A DNA stretch of 64,000 nucleotides. Origin: Stomoxys calcitrans. Lineage: Eukaryota > Arthropoda > Insecta > Diptera > Muscidae. The stretch spans positions 130,043,736 through 130,107,735 of the forward strand of contig NC_081553.1 of NCBI RefSeq assembly GCF_963082655.1, in the 5' to 3' direction. The number at the start of each line of letters is the position of its first letter. Positions within the stretch are counted from its first letter, which is position 1. Positions 22,797-34,550 of the stretch are shown in pieces. The position numbers were made by a program, and so were the translations under genes. The notes below the pieces were generated by a model. It was not told the DNA's origin, did no database searches, and saw only the letters and a program-made list of their open reading frames with translations.

Positions 22797-23715
22797 TATA
22801 CCCTCCATCATAGGATGGATGCGTCTGAGACCCCATATTCTTGATTGTCATGTCATTTTAAGTCGATCAAGCCAAGTCCGTCCGTCTGTCTGTCGAAAGC
22901 ACGCTAACTTTTGAAGAAATAAAGCTAGCCGCTTGAAATTTTGCATAAACATTTTTTATAAGTGTAGGTCGGTTGGGATTGTAGCTGCCATATAAACCGA
23001 TCTTGGGTCTCGACTTCTAGAGCCTCTAGGGGGCGGAATTCTCATCCGATTTGACTGAAAATTTGCACGTAGTGTTTTGGTGTCACTTCCAACAGCCGTG
23101 CAAAGTATAAATCGGTTCATTACCTAGTATAGCTGTCATATCAACCGATCTTGGATCCTGACTTCTTGAATCAATAGGGCGCGCAATTCTCGTCCGGTTT
23201 GGCTGAAATTTTGCATCAGGTGTTTTGTTATGACTTCCAATAATTGTGTTAAGTATGACGCAAATCGGTACATAACCTGATATAGCTGCCATATAAATCG
23301 ATCTGGGATCTTGACTTCAAGAGGGCGCAATTCTCATTCGATGTGGAAGAAATTTTGTGCAACGGCTTGTCTCATGACCTTCAACATACGTGTCTTATAT
23401 GGTCTGAATCGATCAATAGCTTGATGCAGCTCCCATATAAACCGATCTCCTCATTTTGCTTCTTGAGCCCCTACAAGGCGCAATTCTTATCCGAGTGAAC
23501 TGAAATATTACACAAAGACTTCTACAATGATCAGCATTCGTTTATGGTCCGAATTGGACTATAACTTGATATAGCTCCAATAGCATAACAGTTCTAATTT
23601 AATATTCTCTGTTTTCCTAAAAAGAGATACCGCGCAAAGAACTCGACAAATGCGATCCATGGTGGAGGGTATATAAGATTCGGCTCAGCCGAACTTAGAA
23701 CGCACCTACTTGTTT
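22797..23715 (+). mobile_element. Helentron-like HINE/DINE-1 element
   Basis: Starts TATACCCTCCATCATAGGAT, has the GTCY tract (gtccgtccgtctgtctgtc near 22880) and diverged 153-bp units. It ends with ATGGTGGAGGGTATA, the hairpin TTCGGCTCAGCCGAA (23679-23693) and CTACTTG. The hairpin carries a paired C-to-T and G-to-A change relative to other copies. It is nested in the TIR element. Confidence 0.88.
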
Positions 23716-23770
23716 ATCCTCTTTTACATAAAACTGCAATTTATAGTGTAAAAACAGCAACATATCGTTA

Positions 23771-24558
23771 AACAAAGAAAAAGCTTATTAAGTTCGGCCG
23801 GGCCGAATCTTATATACCTTCCACCATGGATCGCATCTGTCGAGTTCTTTTCACGGCATCTCTTCTTAGACAAAAGAAGGGTAAAAGAAAAGATTTGCTC
23901 TGCTATTAGAGCGATAGCAAGTTATGGTCCGTAAAATGTAAAATTTCGGCCAATTCGAATAAGAATTGCGCCCTTTGGAGGCTCAAGAAGTAAAATAGAG
24001 AGATCAGTTTATATGGGAGCTGTATCATGGCTATAGAGCGATTCATACCATTATAAACACGTATGTTGATGGTCATAAAAGGATCCGTCGCACAAAATTT
24101 CAGACAAATCGGATAATAAGTACGACCTTTAGAGGCTCAAGAAGTTAAGAACCCGGATCGGTTTATATGACAGCAAAACCAGGTTATGGACAGATTACCA
24201 CCATACTTAGCACAGTTTTTGGAAATCATAACAAAACACGGCATGTAAAATTTTAGGCAAATCGGAAAAAAATTGCGCCCTCTAATGGCTCAAGAAGTCA
24301 AGATCCAAGATCGGTTTATATGACAGCTATATCAAAACATAAACAGATATGGCCCATTTACAATCCCAACTGACCTACATTTCTAAGAAGTATTTGTGCA
24401 AAATTTTAAGTGGCTAGCTTTGCTCCTTCGATAGTTAGCGTGCTTTCGACTGACAGACGGACGAACATGGCTTGATCGACATAAAATGTCATGACGATCA
24501 ATAATATATATACTAAATGACGAAATTAGTATACCCCCATCCTATGGTGGAGGGTATA
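23771..24558 (-). mobile_element. Helentron-like HINE/DINE-1 element (antisense)
   Basis: Reverse orientation of the same family. The 3' hairpin is at about 23792-23806 followed by TATATACCTTCCACCATGG. The GTCY tract on the minus strand is near 24450-24465, and the 5' end is CCTATGGTGGAGGGTATA at about 24541-24558. With the preceding copy it forms an inverted pair separated by about 55 bp. Confidence 0.88.
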
Positions 24559-24805
24559 AAAATAATAGTATATTGTTTGAAACGCGTTTTATTAAATTTT
24601 TTAGTAGAAATAACTTTTTTGTAAAAACCGCCATTTGCTTTGCTCACCTTTGAGATGGCAAAATATGGTGGGCGTATCAATTTTTCTTCCCCGAAATCGA
24701 CTTTTTGACAAATTACGATCGTAAGCCATGATTCAATTTGTACCTACGGAACGGAATAAATCTTCGAACAAATACTCGTTCGACAGCGGATGCGAGAATT
24801 AGGCC

Positions 24806-25145
24806 CCAGGACGGTAAGGTTACGAACAGTCTTGCAGTTTAAGATGGAGATTAACCCCTTCTCTGAGGATGGCAAAATCAGCATCGTTTGGGTGCCGGGC
24901 CATAACGGAGTAAGGGGAAATGAAAGGGGAGACGATTTGGTGGTGAAGGCCAAAGCACTGCCGTCATGATGAGACGTTGAAGCATTTCCTTTGCCCCGCT
25001 TTCGCGTCTAACAGATACCGGCACTTAGGTGGAGACACTATACCAGACATGAACCAACTTAGGGGAGTGGTATTGAAAAGAATTAAGGATTTTGTAAGTA
25101 GCACGGAATTCCTAACTTAGATTTTCTTTTTCGAGGTTACTTTTT
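24806..25145 (+). mobile_element. RNase-H LINE, second part
   Basis: Continues the copy broken at 22560 with RTVLQFKMEINPFSEDGKI, then IVWVPGHNGVRGNERGDDL, the His/Asp RNase H region, and DETLKHFLCPAFAS of the C-terminal Cys/His motif. Internal deletion near 24970. Interrupted at 25147 by a Helentron-like element and resumes at 26517. Confidence 0.85.
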
Positions 25146-25147
25146 TT

Positions 25148-26516
25148 TATACCCACCACCGACGGATGGGGGTATATTCATTTTGTCATTCCGTTTGCAA
25201 CACATCGAAATATCCATTTGCGACCCTATAAAGTATATATATTCTTGATCAGCGTAAAAATCTAAGACGATCTAGACATGTCCGTCCGTCTGACCATCTG
25301 TCTGTTGAAATCACGCTACAGTCTTCAAAAATAGAGATATTGATCTGAAACTTTGCACAGAGTCTTTTTTTGTCCATAAGCAGGTTAAGTTCGAAGATGG
25401 GCTATATCGGACTATATCTTGATATAGCCCCCATATAGACCGATCCGCCGATTTAGGGTCTTTGGCCGATAAAAGCCACATTTATTACCCGATTTTGTTG
25501 AAATTTGGGACAGTGAGTTGTGTTAGGCCCTTCGACATCCTCCGTCAATATGGCTCAGATCGGTCCAGATTTGGATATAGCTGTCATATAGACCGATCGT
25601 CCGATTTAGGGTCTTAGGCCTCTAAAAGCCATATTTATTATCCGATTTTGCTGAAATTTGGGACAGTGAGTTGTGTTAGGTCCTTCAACGTCCTTCGTCA
25701 ATTTGGCCCAGATCGGTCCAGATTGGGATATAGCTGCCATATAGACCGATCCTCCGATTTTGGGTCAATGGCCCATAAAAGCTACATTTAGTATCCGATT
25801 TTGCTGAAATTTGGGAAAGTGAGTTGTCTTGGGCCCTTCAACATCCTCCGTCAATATGGCTCAGATCGGTTCAGATTTGGATATAGCTGCCATGTAGACC
25901 TATCCTGCAATTTAGGATATTAGGCCCATAAAAGCCACATTTATTATCCGATTTTGCGGAAATGTGGGGCAGTGAGTTGTGTTAGGCCCTTCAACATCCT
26001 CTGTCAATTTGGCTCAGATCGGTCCAGATTTGGATATAGCTGTCATATAGACCGATCTCTAGGTTTTAGGTTTTGGGGCCATAAAAAGCGTATTTATTGT
26101 CCGATGTTGCCGAAAATTTGGGACAAAGAGTTAAGTTAAGCCCTTCCACATATTTCCGCAATTTGGTCTAGATCGATCAAGATTCGCATATAGCTGCCAT
26201 ATAGACCGATCTCTCGATTTAAAGTCTTGGCCCCATAAAAGGCGCATTTTTAATCCTATTGCACTGAAATTTGACACACTGACTTATGTTATGCTTTTCG
26301 ACATCCGTGTCGTATATAGTATTTTGTTATATACAATTGAACAATGGCGTTTACTTATTAGTATTTGGTCCAAATCGGAACATATATTGATATAGCTGCT
26401 ATGGGGCATAAGGTATGGGTTTTGCACCGGATTTTGAAGAAACGTGCTTCACATATATATCCGAGGTGGTGGGTATCCAAAGTTCGGCCCGGCCGAACTT
26501 AACGCCTTTTTACTTG
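25148..26516 (+). mobile_element. Helentron-like element, second subfamily
   Basis: Starts ATACCCACCACCGACGGATGG, with CCGACCCTATAAAG-like and TATTCTTGATCAGCG heads, GTCY tract near 25285, and about six units of 153 bp around GATATAGCTGCCATATAGACCGATC. It ends GAGGTGGTGGGTAT, TTCGGCCCGGCCGAA (about 26482-26496) and TTTACTTG. No target duplication: LINE sequence continues directly after it (AGAGGGCACAACAAGCCGATTA). Confidence 0.88.
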
Positions 26517-26614
26517 TTTGTATATAGAGGGCACAACAAGCCGATTACTGGCTTAGGTGTATCCGTAGTGGCATGGGGCCGCATCCTCTTTTCAACCTAA
26601 CCTAACCTAGTGGG
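26517..26614 (+). mobile_element. RNase-H LINE 3' UTR with CCTAA tail
   Basis: Third part of the LINE that starts at 21693. ACAACAAGCCGATTACTGGC matches the 3' UTR of copies near 53575 and 57010. It ends CAACCTAACCTAACCTAG. Confidence 0.85.
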
Positions 26615-26619
26615 ATGTT

Positions 26620-27480
26620 CGTGGACAAATTTGAATAACCGCTGTACTCGGACACCGCACATGGGAAAAAACTTTTATGGAAATAAAGCGGTGCGCAAGA
26701 TGAGAGTCGCTAATTTTTTTTGCATTCTTTGCCAGATTGGCTAACTTGGGGACCATTTCGTATGTCTATTACTTTATCAATATTGCCTACTTGACACTCT
26801 ATGTAGTGTTTGGTAGCAAAACGTTGGTATATTCACATATTTATTGAGAAACCATAAAACAATTTTTGAGTTAATTCCAAATACTTACAGGAAGTTTCTC
26901 TAATATAAAAATAGCTTTCTTGTTTTGTATAAAAAATATTTTAATTCTTGTCAATTTGTTTTAGCCACTGTTTGTTTTTGTTTTTGCTGCCACAGTTAAG
27001 AACCACTTTGACCTTCTACTTTAAGAAACTTTCATTTCGTGGCCTCCATTATGCATTTTCCCAATAATGGAATTTATAATATTCTTTTTTTGGGTTTTGT
27101 AATATTTAACACGCAACCCTTCAAGGTTATTTGGAAGAGCATTTTGCCTGTTTACACCGACTTGCTGATGTTATAGGCAAAATAGGCAAAACTTGAGTAA
27201 ATCATATGTATAGGACACAGTATAGAAAGGAAATAAAAAGTCGAAACATTTCTCTATTTCTATACCCTACACCATCACTGTGGCAGAGGATATTATAACA
27301 TTGTGCATTTCTTTGAAACGCTTAAAAGCAGAAGAGCTAGAACCATTGATAAGCTTATCGATCGGTTTGGAATCACTCCCTGTTTCGAGAAAAAATTCTG
27401 CGAAAAACTCTCTTAAGACAACCTAACCCCGAGATTATTTTTTTAAAACCAAAATTTAAATTTTGCTTAAACAATTTTAA
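26620..27480. other. Intergenic, nothing recognised
   Basis: A short SINE-tail-like motif (TGGGATGTTCGTGGACAAAT) occurs near 26613-26632. The rest is A+T-rich with no supported gene. Confidence 0.4.
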
Positions 27481-27488
27481 AGTCTTTT

Positions 27489-28950
27489 TATTCCCTCCAC
27501 CATAGGATGGGGGGTATACTAATTTCGTCATTCTGTTTGTAACTACTCGAAATATTCGTCTGTGACCCCATAAAGTATATATATTCTTGATCGTCGCGAC
27601 ATTTTATGTCGATCTAGCCATGTCCGTCCGTCTGTCTGTCGAAAGCACGCTAACTTCCGAAGGTGTAAAGCTAGCCGTTTGAAGTTTTGCACAAATACTT
27701 CTTATTAGTGTAGGTCGGTTGGTATTGTAAATGGGCCATATCGGTCTATGTTTTGATAAAGTCGCCATATAAACCGATCCTGGGTCTTGACTTCTTGAGA
27801 CTCTAGAGGGCGCAATTCTCGTCCGATTTGAAGTAAATTTTGCATGAGGTGTTTTATTATGACTTCCAACAACTGCGCTAAGTATGGTTCAAATCGGTCC
27901 ACGTATTGATATAGCTGCCATAAAAACCGATCTTGGGTCTTGACTTCTTGAGCCTCTAGAGGGCGTAAATCTCGTCCAATTTGACTGAAATTTTGCACGT
28001 AGTGTTTTTGGTATCACTTCCAACAACTGCGCCAAGTATGGCTCAAATCGATCCATGTTTTGATATAGCTCTCATATAAACCGATCTTGGGTCTTGACTT
28101 CTTCAGCCTCTAGAGGGCGCAATTCTCGTCCAATTTGACTGAAATTTTGCACGTTATGACTTCTAACAAGTGCGCCAATCTTATATACCCTCCACCATGG
28201 GTATCGGTTTATATGCTGCCATATAAACCGATCTTGGGTCTAGATTTCTTGAGCCTCTAGAGTGCGCAATTCTTATCCGATTTGAATGCAATTTTGCACG
28301 ACGTGTTTTGTTATGATATCCAACAACTTTGCCAAGTATGGTTTAAATCGGTTCATAACCTGATATAGCTGCCATATAAACCGATCTTGGGTCTTGACTT
28401 CTTGAGCCTCTAGAGGGCGCATTTGTTATCCGCTTTGAATGAAATTTTGCGTGACGTACTTTATTATGATTTTCAACCATTGTGCCAAATAAGGTTGAAA
28501 TACGTCCATAACCTGATATAGCTGCCATATAAACCGATCTGGTATCTTGACTTCGTGAGCCTCTAGAGGTCGCAATTATTATCCGATTTGCCTCAAATTT
28601 TGTACGACGGATTCTCTCTTAACCATCAACATACGTGTTTATTATAGTCTGAATCGGTCTATAACCCGATACAGCTCCCATATAAATAGATCTCTCTATT
28701 TTACTTCTTGAGCACCCAAAGGGCGCAATTCTTATTCGAATTGGCTGACATTTTATATAGGTATCCAACATATAATTTAATTTTGGTCCAAACCGCACCA
28801 TATCTTGATATCGCTCTTATAGCAGAGCAAATCTGTTCTTATATCCTTTTTTGCCTAAAAAGAGATGCCGGGAAAAGAACTCGACAAATGCAATCCATGG
28901 TGGAGGGTATATAAGATTCGGCCCGGCCGAACTTAGTATGCTTTTACTTG
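27489..28950 (+). mobile_element. Helentron-like HINE/DINE-1 element, near full length
   Basis: Start TATTCCCTCCACCATAGGAT, GTCY tract at about 27620-27640, seven or so 153-bp units, the second half very regular (GATATAGCTGCCATATAAAC at 28362 and again at 28515). 3' end ATGGTGGAGGGTATA, TTCGGCCCGGCCGAA (about 28917-28931), TTTTACTTG. The best single copy to define the family. Confidence 0.9.
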
Positions 28951-29037
28951 TTTTATGCTTATCTGTTCCAAACAACATTTTCCTGAAATTTTATGTATAG
29001 ACAAATTTTAATAAATATTTTTAAAGACAACATTTTT

Positions 29038-29139
29038 ACCCATTACGTCTGACCCTCTACTCCGATGTCTGATTTTGATGAAATTTTAACCCATTACGTC
29101 TGACCCTCTACTCCGTTGTCTGATTTTGATGAAATTTTA
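29038..29139 (+). repeat. 51-bp tandem duplication
   Basis: Two head-to-tail 51-bp units, 29038-29088 and 29089-29139, beginning ACCCATTACGTCTGACCCTC and differing at one base. Confidence 0.92.
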
Positions 29140-30660
29140 TCTCTATATATAAAAAAGGCGCGTGATTGACTAATTGGCTGACTGAGTGATTGGCTGATCA
29201 ATGCCCAGCCCAAACGGCTAAAGTTAATGTCATCAAATTTGGCACGAATGTGGGCCTTGGGTCGTAGGCGCGCGATAAATAAGATTTGGTGACGAAAATT
29301 TCCGAAAATGGTACTCAAAGTGGGAAAAATGGTTTAGTACCGCAATTGGTACTTTTTGATACCTTGTTTGTTAATTGAGCTAGAGCTTTGAATTTTGGAA
29401 TTTAGGTACACTATGGAAACCTTAATTGGAATGTCAAAAGAGTTTTTTGACATTTAGAAACAAAAAAGTACCTAAAAAAGTTCGAAATAGGTGAACTTTG
29501 CATGACATAATTACCAGGTAGTGTACCGTAAACAGCTGAGTAAAATTTTTTCTCGCGAAATGCACAATCTGTCAACGAGTTTTTGGGTGTGTGTATTATA
29601 GTTCAGAACCATAACACACACAAACAACAAAAAATGACAGATAGTGCACTCAATAATTTGTTGTTGGGCAACTGCCACTACCTGTAAATGAATATATCTT
29701 GGGAACTTCGAAATTGGCCTTAAATGATTGTTGTTGCGAAATAAAGGGGGTAGATAGAAAAAATATGAAAAATAGTATTGGAAAAGGAAGAAACGTACGT
29801 TTAGTACCGTATTTGGTACCATTTCAACTTTCTTTACGGATTGAACTAGAGCTCTGAAATTTAACATGTAGATTCTCCTAGGAAATATATGTTGGCTGAC
29901 TTAGTAATATTTAACAAATCATAAATTTTGGTACGAAATAGCATATTTACTTTTTCAGTGAACGGAGAAGGATAAAATTAAAAAAAATTGCTCAAAATTA
30001 TCGAAGTCTTGACAAATATACGAAGTTGTACCAAATATGAAATCTTGAGTGGAGTGGAATAAAAAGTACTTAAGTGCTGTTATTGCTAATATTTAGAACT
30101 TTCTTTATGGATTGAGCTGCAGATCTGAAATTTGGGTACAGGCACATCTTGGCAGTATGTAACGGATTATTAGAATATTGCTTTGAAATTAGTACATTTA
30201 GGTACTCAAGCGTACAAATGGTACTTTATTTATGAATTGAGCAAAAGATCTCAAAATTGCGATACAGTTACACCTTGACGGTATTTATCGGCCGACTAGA
30301 GTTGTTTTTTAATTCGTAAAACTTTTATGTTCTTTCTTTACGAATAAGGCTAAAGCTATTAAAGTTGCGATAAAGTTTCTAAGGCCCGACGGCTTAGAAT
30401 CACTTCCTGATTTGATTTAGCAGTGTCCGTATGTCTTCTCATGTATTTTATCGATCAAGGTACAGGTCGCATTTGTTGTTCGAAATATTGCACAAGTCAC
30501 TTTATCAGTCCAAGTATGAAAGCACTTAATTTTGAACGCACTATAGGAGAAAATCGAAAAAACCATCACCGACGTATTGTGGGAGAAAATCGACAAATAT
30601 GTCGTTTGAGAACTGGTATAGTGGAGTTGATAGAGATGAGATGCTAGTGAGATCGTGTGC
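29140..30660. repeat. Degenerate repeat region with GGTAC boxes
   Basis: Irregular copies of TTGAGCTAGAGCTYTGAAATTT (near 29377, 29841, 30112 and 30238) and of GGTAC motifs. This suggests an old array-bearing element. From about 30390 to 30560 it shifts to sequence like the Helentron subfamily at 41650-41790 (AATCACTTTCTGATTGGATT-like). Confidence 0.5.
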
Positions 30661-30960
30661 AAAATTTCATCGCTCTAGGTTGTCCGGGCGCCTTTTGGCA
30701 TGCCCCAACTTGGTATTTCGATAAATTTTTGGGGCTGCTAAATCTTCGTTTGTGGTCCGATTTCCAAAATTTTTTTGTTGGATAGTGCGAAAAATCCCCA
30801 CAAAAAAGTTAGCTTTCAGGGATATTCGACTCTTTTTTTTTGCAATTTTGACCGAGACCTGCTTCGTATTTTGCAATTTACAAAGGCATTTGTGCTTTGA
30901 TTTTCATGTTTATGCATGATTTTGGATATAAATTTACAACGACTGTGCTGCCAAAAGTGT

Positions 30961-31271
30961 GCCAAAATTGCAAAATTTGCCCATGAACATTCCACTAAGG
31001 GATAGGGGCAAACTTCTCACAATGAGTGCAGTCCGATTCAAATTTAAGCTCAATGATAAGGGACCTCCTCTTTATAGGCGAGTCCGAACGGCGTGCCGCA
31101 GTGCAACACCTCTTTGGAGAGAAGTTTTACATGGCATAGTACCTCACAAATGTTGCCAGCATTAGGAAGGGAAAACCACAGCTGAAAATTTTTTCTGATG
31201 GTGTCGCCAGAAGTCGAACCCAGTTCTTTAGCGTCATAGGCGCACATGCTAACCTTTGCGTTATGGTGGCC
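30961..31271 (-). mobile_element. tRNA-derived SINE with 11-bp TSD
   Basis: Antisense. The 3' tail is GCCCATGAACATTCCACTAA; the body includes GAGTCCGAACGGCGTGCCGC; B-box relic CTGGGTTCGACTTCT on the minus strand; head CCACCATAACGCAAAGG. Flanked by GCCAAAAGTGT (30950-30960) and GCCATAAGTGT (31272-31282). Confidence 0.88.
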
Positions 31272-31422
31272 GCCATAAGTGTCCGCATCAGTTTATTCTA
31301 TTAAAAGTTATACAGTTTGGAAATGTGGAAAATGTGAATAAATATATTTTTTTGCGCTTTGTGGTGAAAAAGGAATTTTCTTTGATTAGTCTTTATTTAA
31401 AAAATTTGCTTAAATACCTTTT

Positions 31423-31588
31423 TTATAACTACCACCGAAGGATGGGGGTATAATCATTTTGTCATTCCTTTTGTAACACATCGAAAAATCCATTTCCGAC
31501 CCTATAAAGTATATACAATCTTGATCGTCGTAAAAATCTAAGACGATTTTTACGTCTGTCTGTTGAAACTTTGCACAGATTCTTTTTT
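31423..31588 (+). mobile_element. Helentron-like head, second subfamily
   Basis: ATAACTACCACCGAAGGATGG, GACCCTATAAAGTATATA and GTCTGTCTGTTGAAACTTTG. It breaks off in a T run where the next element begins, so it may have been split by that insertion. Confidence 0.7.
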
Positions 31589-32737
31589 ATACCCTCCACC
31601 ATAGGATGGGGGTATACTAATTTCGTCATTCTGTTTGTAACTACTCGAAATATTCGTCTGAGACCCCATAAAATATATATATTCTTGATCGTCGCGAAAT
31701 TTTATGTCGATCTAGCCATGTCCGTCCGTCTGTCTGTCGAAAGCCGAAGGAGTAGAGCTAGCCGCTTGAAATTTTGCACAAATACTTCTTATTAGTGTAG
31801 GTCGGTTGGTATTGTAAATGTGCCATATCGGTCCATGTTTTGATATAGCTGTCATATAAACCGATCTTGGGTGTTGACTTTTGAACCTCTAGAAGGCGAA
31901 ATCTTATCCGATTGGAATGAAATTTTGCACGACGTATTTTGTTATGATATCCAACAATTGTGCCAAGTATGGTTCAAATCGGTTTATAATCTGGTATAGC
32001 TGTCATATAAACCGATCTTGGGTCTTGACTTCTTGAGCCTCTAGAGGGGGCAATTATCGTCCGATTTAACTAAAATTTTGCACGTAATGTTTACTTTCAA
32101 CAACTGTGCTAAGTATGATTCAAATCGGTTCATAATCTGATATAGCTGTCATATAAACCGATCTTGGATCTTGACTTCTTGAGCCAAGTGATGGCGCAAT
32201 TCTCATCCGATTTGGCTGAAATTTTGCATGAGGTGTTTTGTTATGACTTCCAATTACTGTGCTAAGTATGGCATAAATCGATATAGAACCTGATATAGCT
32301 GCCATATAAACCGATCTGGGGTCTTGACTTCTCGAACCTCTAGAGGGCGCAATTCTCATCCGATTTGGCTGAAATTTTGTACAAGGCCTTCTCTCATGAC
32401 CTTCAACATACGTGTCTAGTATGGTCTGAATCGATCAAAAGCTTGATACAGCTCCCATATAAACCTATCTCCCGATTTTGCTTCTTGAGCCCTTACAAGG
32501 CGCAATTCTTAACCGAATGAACTGAAATATTACACAATGACATCTACAATGTTAATCAGCATTCAATTATGGTCCGAATCGGACTATAACTTGATATAGC
32601 TCCAATAGGATAACAGTTCTTATTCAATATTCTATGTTTGTCTAAAAAGAGATACTGCGCATAGAACTCGACAAATGCGATCAATGGTGGAGGGTATATA
32701 AGATTCGGCCCGGCCGAACTTAGCACGCTCTTACTTG
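31589..32737 (+). mobile_element. Helentron-like HINE/DINE-1 element
   Basis: ATACCCTCCACCATAGGATG start, GTCY tract near 31720-31740, 153-bp units (one 146 bp), 3' end ATGGTGGAGGGTATA, TTCGGCCCGGCCGAA (about 32705-32719), CTTACTTG. Confidence 0.9.
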
Positions 32738-32967
32738 TTTTTCCTAAATTTTTTCGATTTTATACCAAAGTGTGACTGTTGGATGACTACTGCGGAAACA
32801 GCCGAGTAGAAACCCTGCTTAGACAATATTAAATTACATGTTTCCATAAGATGAAGAAACACTGTCTCCATAACGCTCGGCAGCAATTCCCGTTGCTGTG
32901 TCGGATCACGGTAGATATTCAACAAGCTGCTGTAAGGAGCTCGGCTGTTGCGTTAACAATGCAACGC

Positions 32968-33050
32968 CTCGTGAGTCGTGATTTTCTCGTGGGTCGCGAG
33001 TGTCTCGTGAGTCGTGATTTTCTCGTGAGTGCCTCGTGAGCCGTCGTAGG
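32968..33050 (+). repeat. 18-bp minisatellite (CTCGTGAGTCGTGATTTT)
   Basis: Units at 32968-32985, 32986-33003 and 33004-33021, then shorter variants to about 33050. Scattered CTCGTGAGTCGTG copies continue to about 33120. It keeps a frame open locally (LVSRDF and LVGREC repeats), but nothing else supports a protein. Confidence 0.85.
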
Positions 33051-33199
33051 GATTTCACGTGCGCGATTCTTTAGTGTCTCGTGAGTCGTGCGTGGTAAAG
33101 TTTTTGTCGTGAGTCGACATAAAAAAGTCTTGCGTGTGTAATTTTTTTTTCTCTTGAGCGTGTGTGAGCTTTAGTGGAAAATCACTCACGAATCACTCA

Positions 33200-34550
33200 C
33201 TCTAATATGGAGCACTAGTATGTTGGAAGGCTGTGAAGAAGAGTACACGAACCAGAGAACTTCGGAATGTACAGGAACTGGTCTGCGTTGGGATCCCGCG
33301 TGCGTTAGGATCCACACAGCAGACAGGTGTGCACCTGTTGAGGTTCGTATTGGGGTGTGTGCAGCTAAGGTAGCTTGAGGCGGAAGGAACTTGGCATGCT
33401 GACAGAAGTCGGACACTGCCACTGCTCCATTCTGGAGGTCATGGATGCACGGGGTAGGCAATGGAGAGTCTTAGACTACCAATCGCCGAGACCTATTCCA
33501 GAGGGGTTGTTCCGGCTTGGCTTACCCAGAATGGAGGCGGATGTTGTGTTTGAGTTGGATGAGACATGACGGCTCCAGGATGAAGTAAGTGATGGGACTG
33601 GCGGATTAGTCGGAGAAATTCTACATCGGTATGTCCGTTAGATTACCGGGCGAGTGTAGGATCTTTAAGCAAGGGGTCTGTGCTATTACGTTGGTCGTAA
33701 AGGAGATCCCGAGGATGAACCTGCCATCTTCGAAACTCAGAATATTAATGTGGACAGTATGGCGGCCCACAGGACCTTGAATTCAAGGAGGAGGAAGTCG
33801 AAGTGCGTGGCGGAGTGTTTGGGGGCCCTGAACGGGCTCCTGGCTCATGACGTTGTGTAGGCCTGGGTTCCCGGATACATTGGTGTTCTGGGAAATGAAC
33901 AGCTGGACTAGTGTGCCAGGAGGGGATCCTCCACGGCAAGCAGACCAGTGGCCAATCTTGCACACGTGCCTTTTGTCGAACTACTGAACATAGTAGAGAA
34001 GACGGCCAGTGCGGAGGAGGTGACCAGGTGGGAGTCTATGGATGGATGTCGAATTGCCAGAACAATCTGGCCACCTGTTGACCAGAGGAGGACGGGGGAG
34101 TTGCTGGCTCTTGATACGGGGCCACTGAGTACGTTTACAGGAATCATAACCAGTCACTGTGCTTTGGGCCATTGGGAGGCGGTTTTTCTCCTATTTCGCC
34201 GAACTTACAGATTTGTCTTTGGAAAGTCTCCTCAGATACGTGGTTACGACGAGGGATGCGATAAAATTTTTGACACGCAGTCATGCATGCACAGATTCGA
34301 AGAACCAATGCTTGACACTCGGCAAGTGGATACTTGAGTGATAGTGAGCTGATTCTAGTCCTACATTTCTAATATTTTTCATATTTCGTTAACTTCCTGT
34401 CTTCCCTTCGAGTCGGAGCAGGGAGCAGGGTATTTCATCATCATATTTTTCACCTAGTCTGCCTTTATCCTTGTTTTTATTTTCTTACCAGGGTGTCACA
34501 ATAGGCCGGGCTGGCCGCAGAGGTAACTTATCTTTTGGAGTGGGCAACCC
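33200..34550 (+). mobile_element. RNase-H LINE remnant (R1/LOA-like)
   Basis: Split over all three plus frames: CRIFKQGVCAITLVVKEIPR near 33655-33715, an MAAHRTLNSRRRKSKCVAEC-like reading near 33760-33815, VPGYIGVLGNEQLD near 33870-33910 (RNase H His region decayed), then NLAHVPFVELLNIVEK and RWESMDGCRIARTIWPP from 33950, and GIITSHCALG near 34140. GGCCGGGCTGGCCGCAGAGG near 34505 looks like 3' UTR. Confidence 0.7.

Larger units (their letters stand above)
22561..24805. mobile_element. DNA transposon with 20-bp perfect TIRs (superfamily unclear)
   Basis: TIRs GGCCTAATTCTCGCATCCGC at 22561-22580 and its exact reverse complement at 24786-24805. Flanking repeat CCAGG at 22556-22560 and 24806-24810. 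The unoccupied paralogous LINE site near 52950 reads ACAACCAGGACGTTAAGG, confirming the boundaries. If one extra G/C is counted in each TIR, the TSD becomes the 3-bp CAG, which would fit a PIF/Harbinger-like element better. Without the two Helentron-like insertions (22797-23715 and 23771-24558) the core is only about 540 bp with no recognisable transposase, so it is non-autonomous. Confidence 0.85.

Noticed and set aside
26598..26614. Interstitial telomere (TTAGG)
   Set aside because: Only three units and always at LINE 3' ends; treated as a LINE tail.
27489..28950. CRISPR-like regular array
   Set aside because: Units are diverged, contiguous and 153 bp with no spacer/repeat pattern, in a eukaryotic genome.
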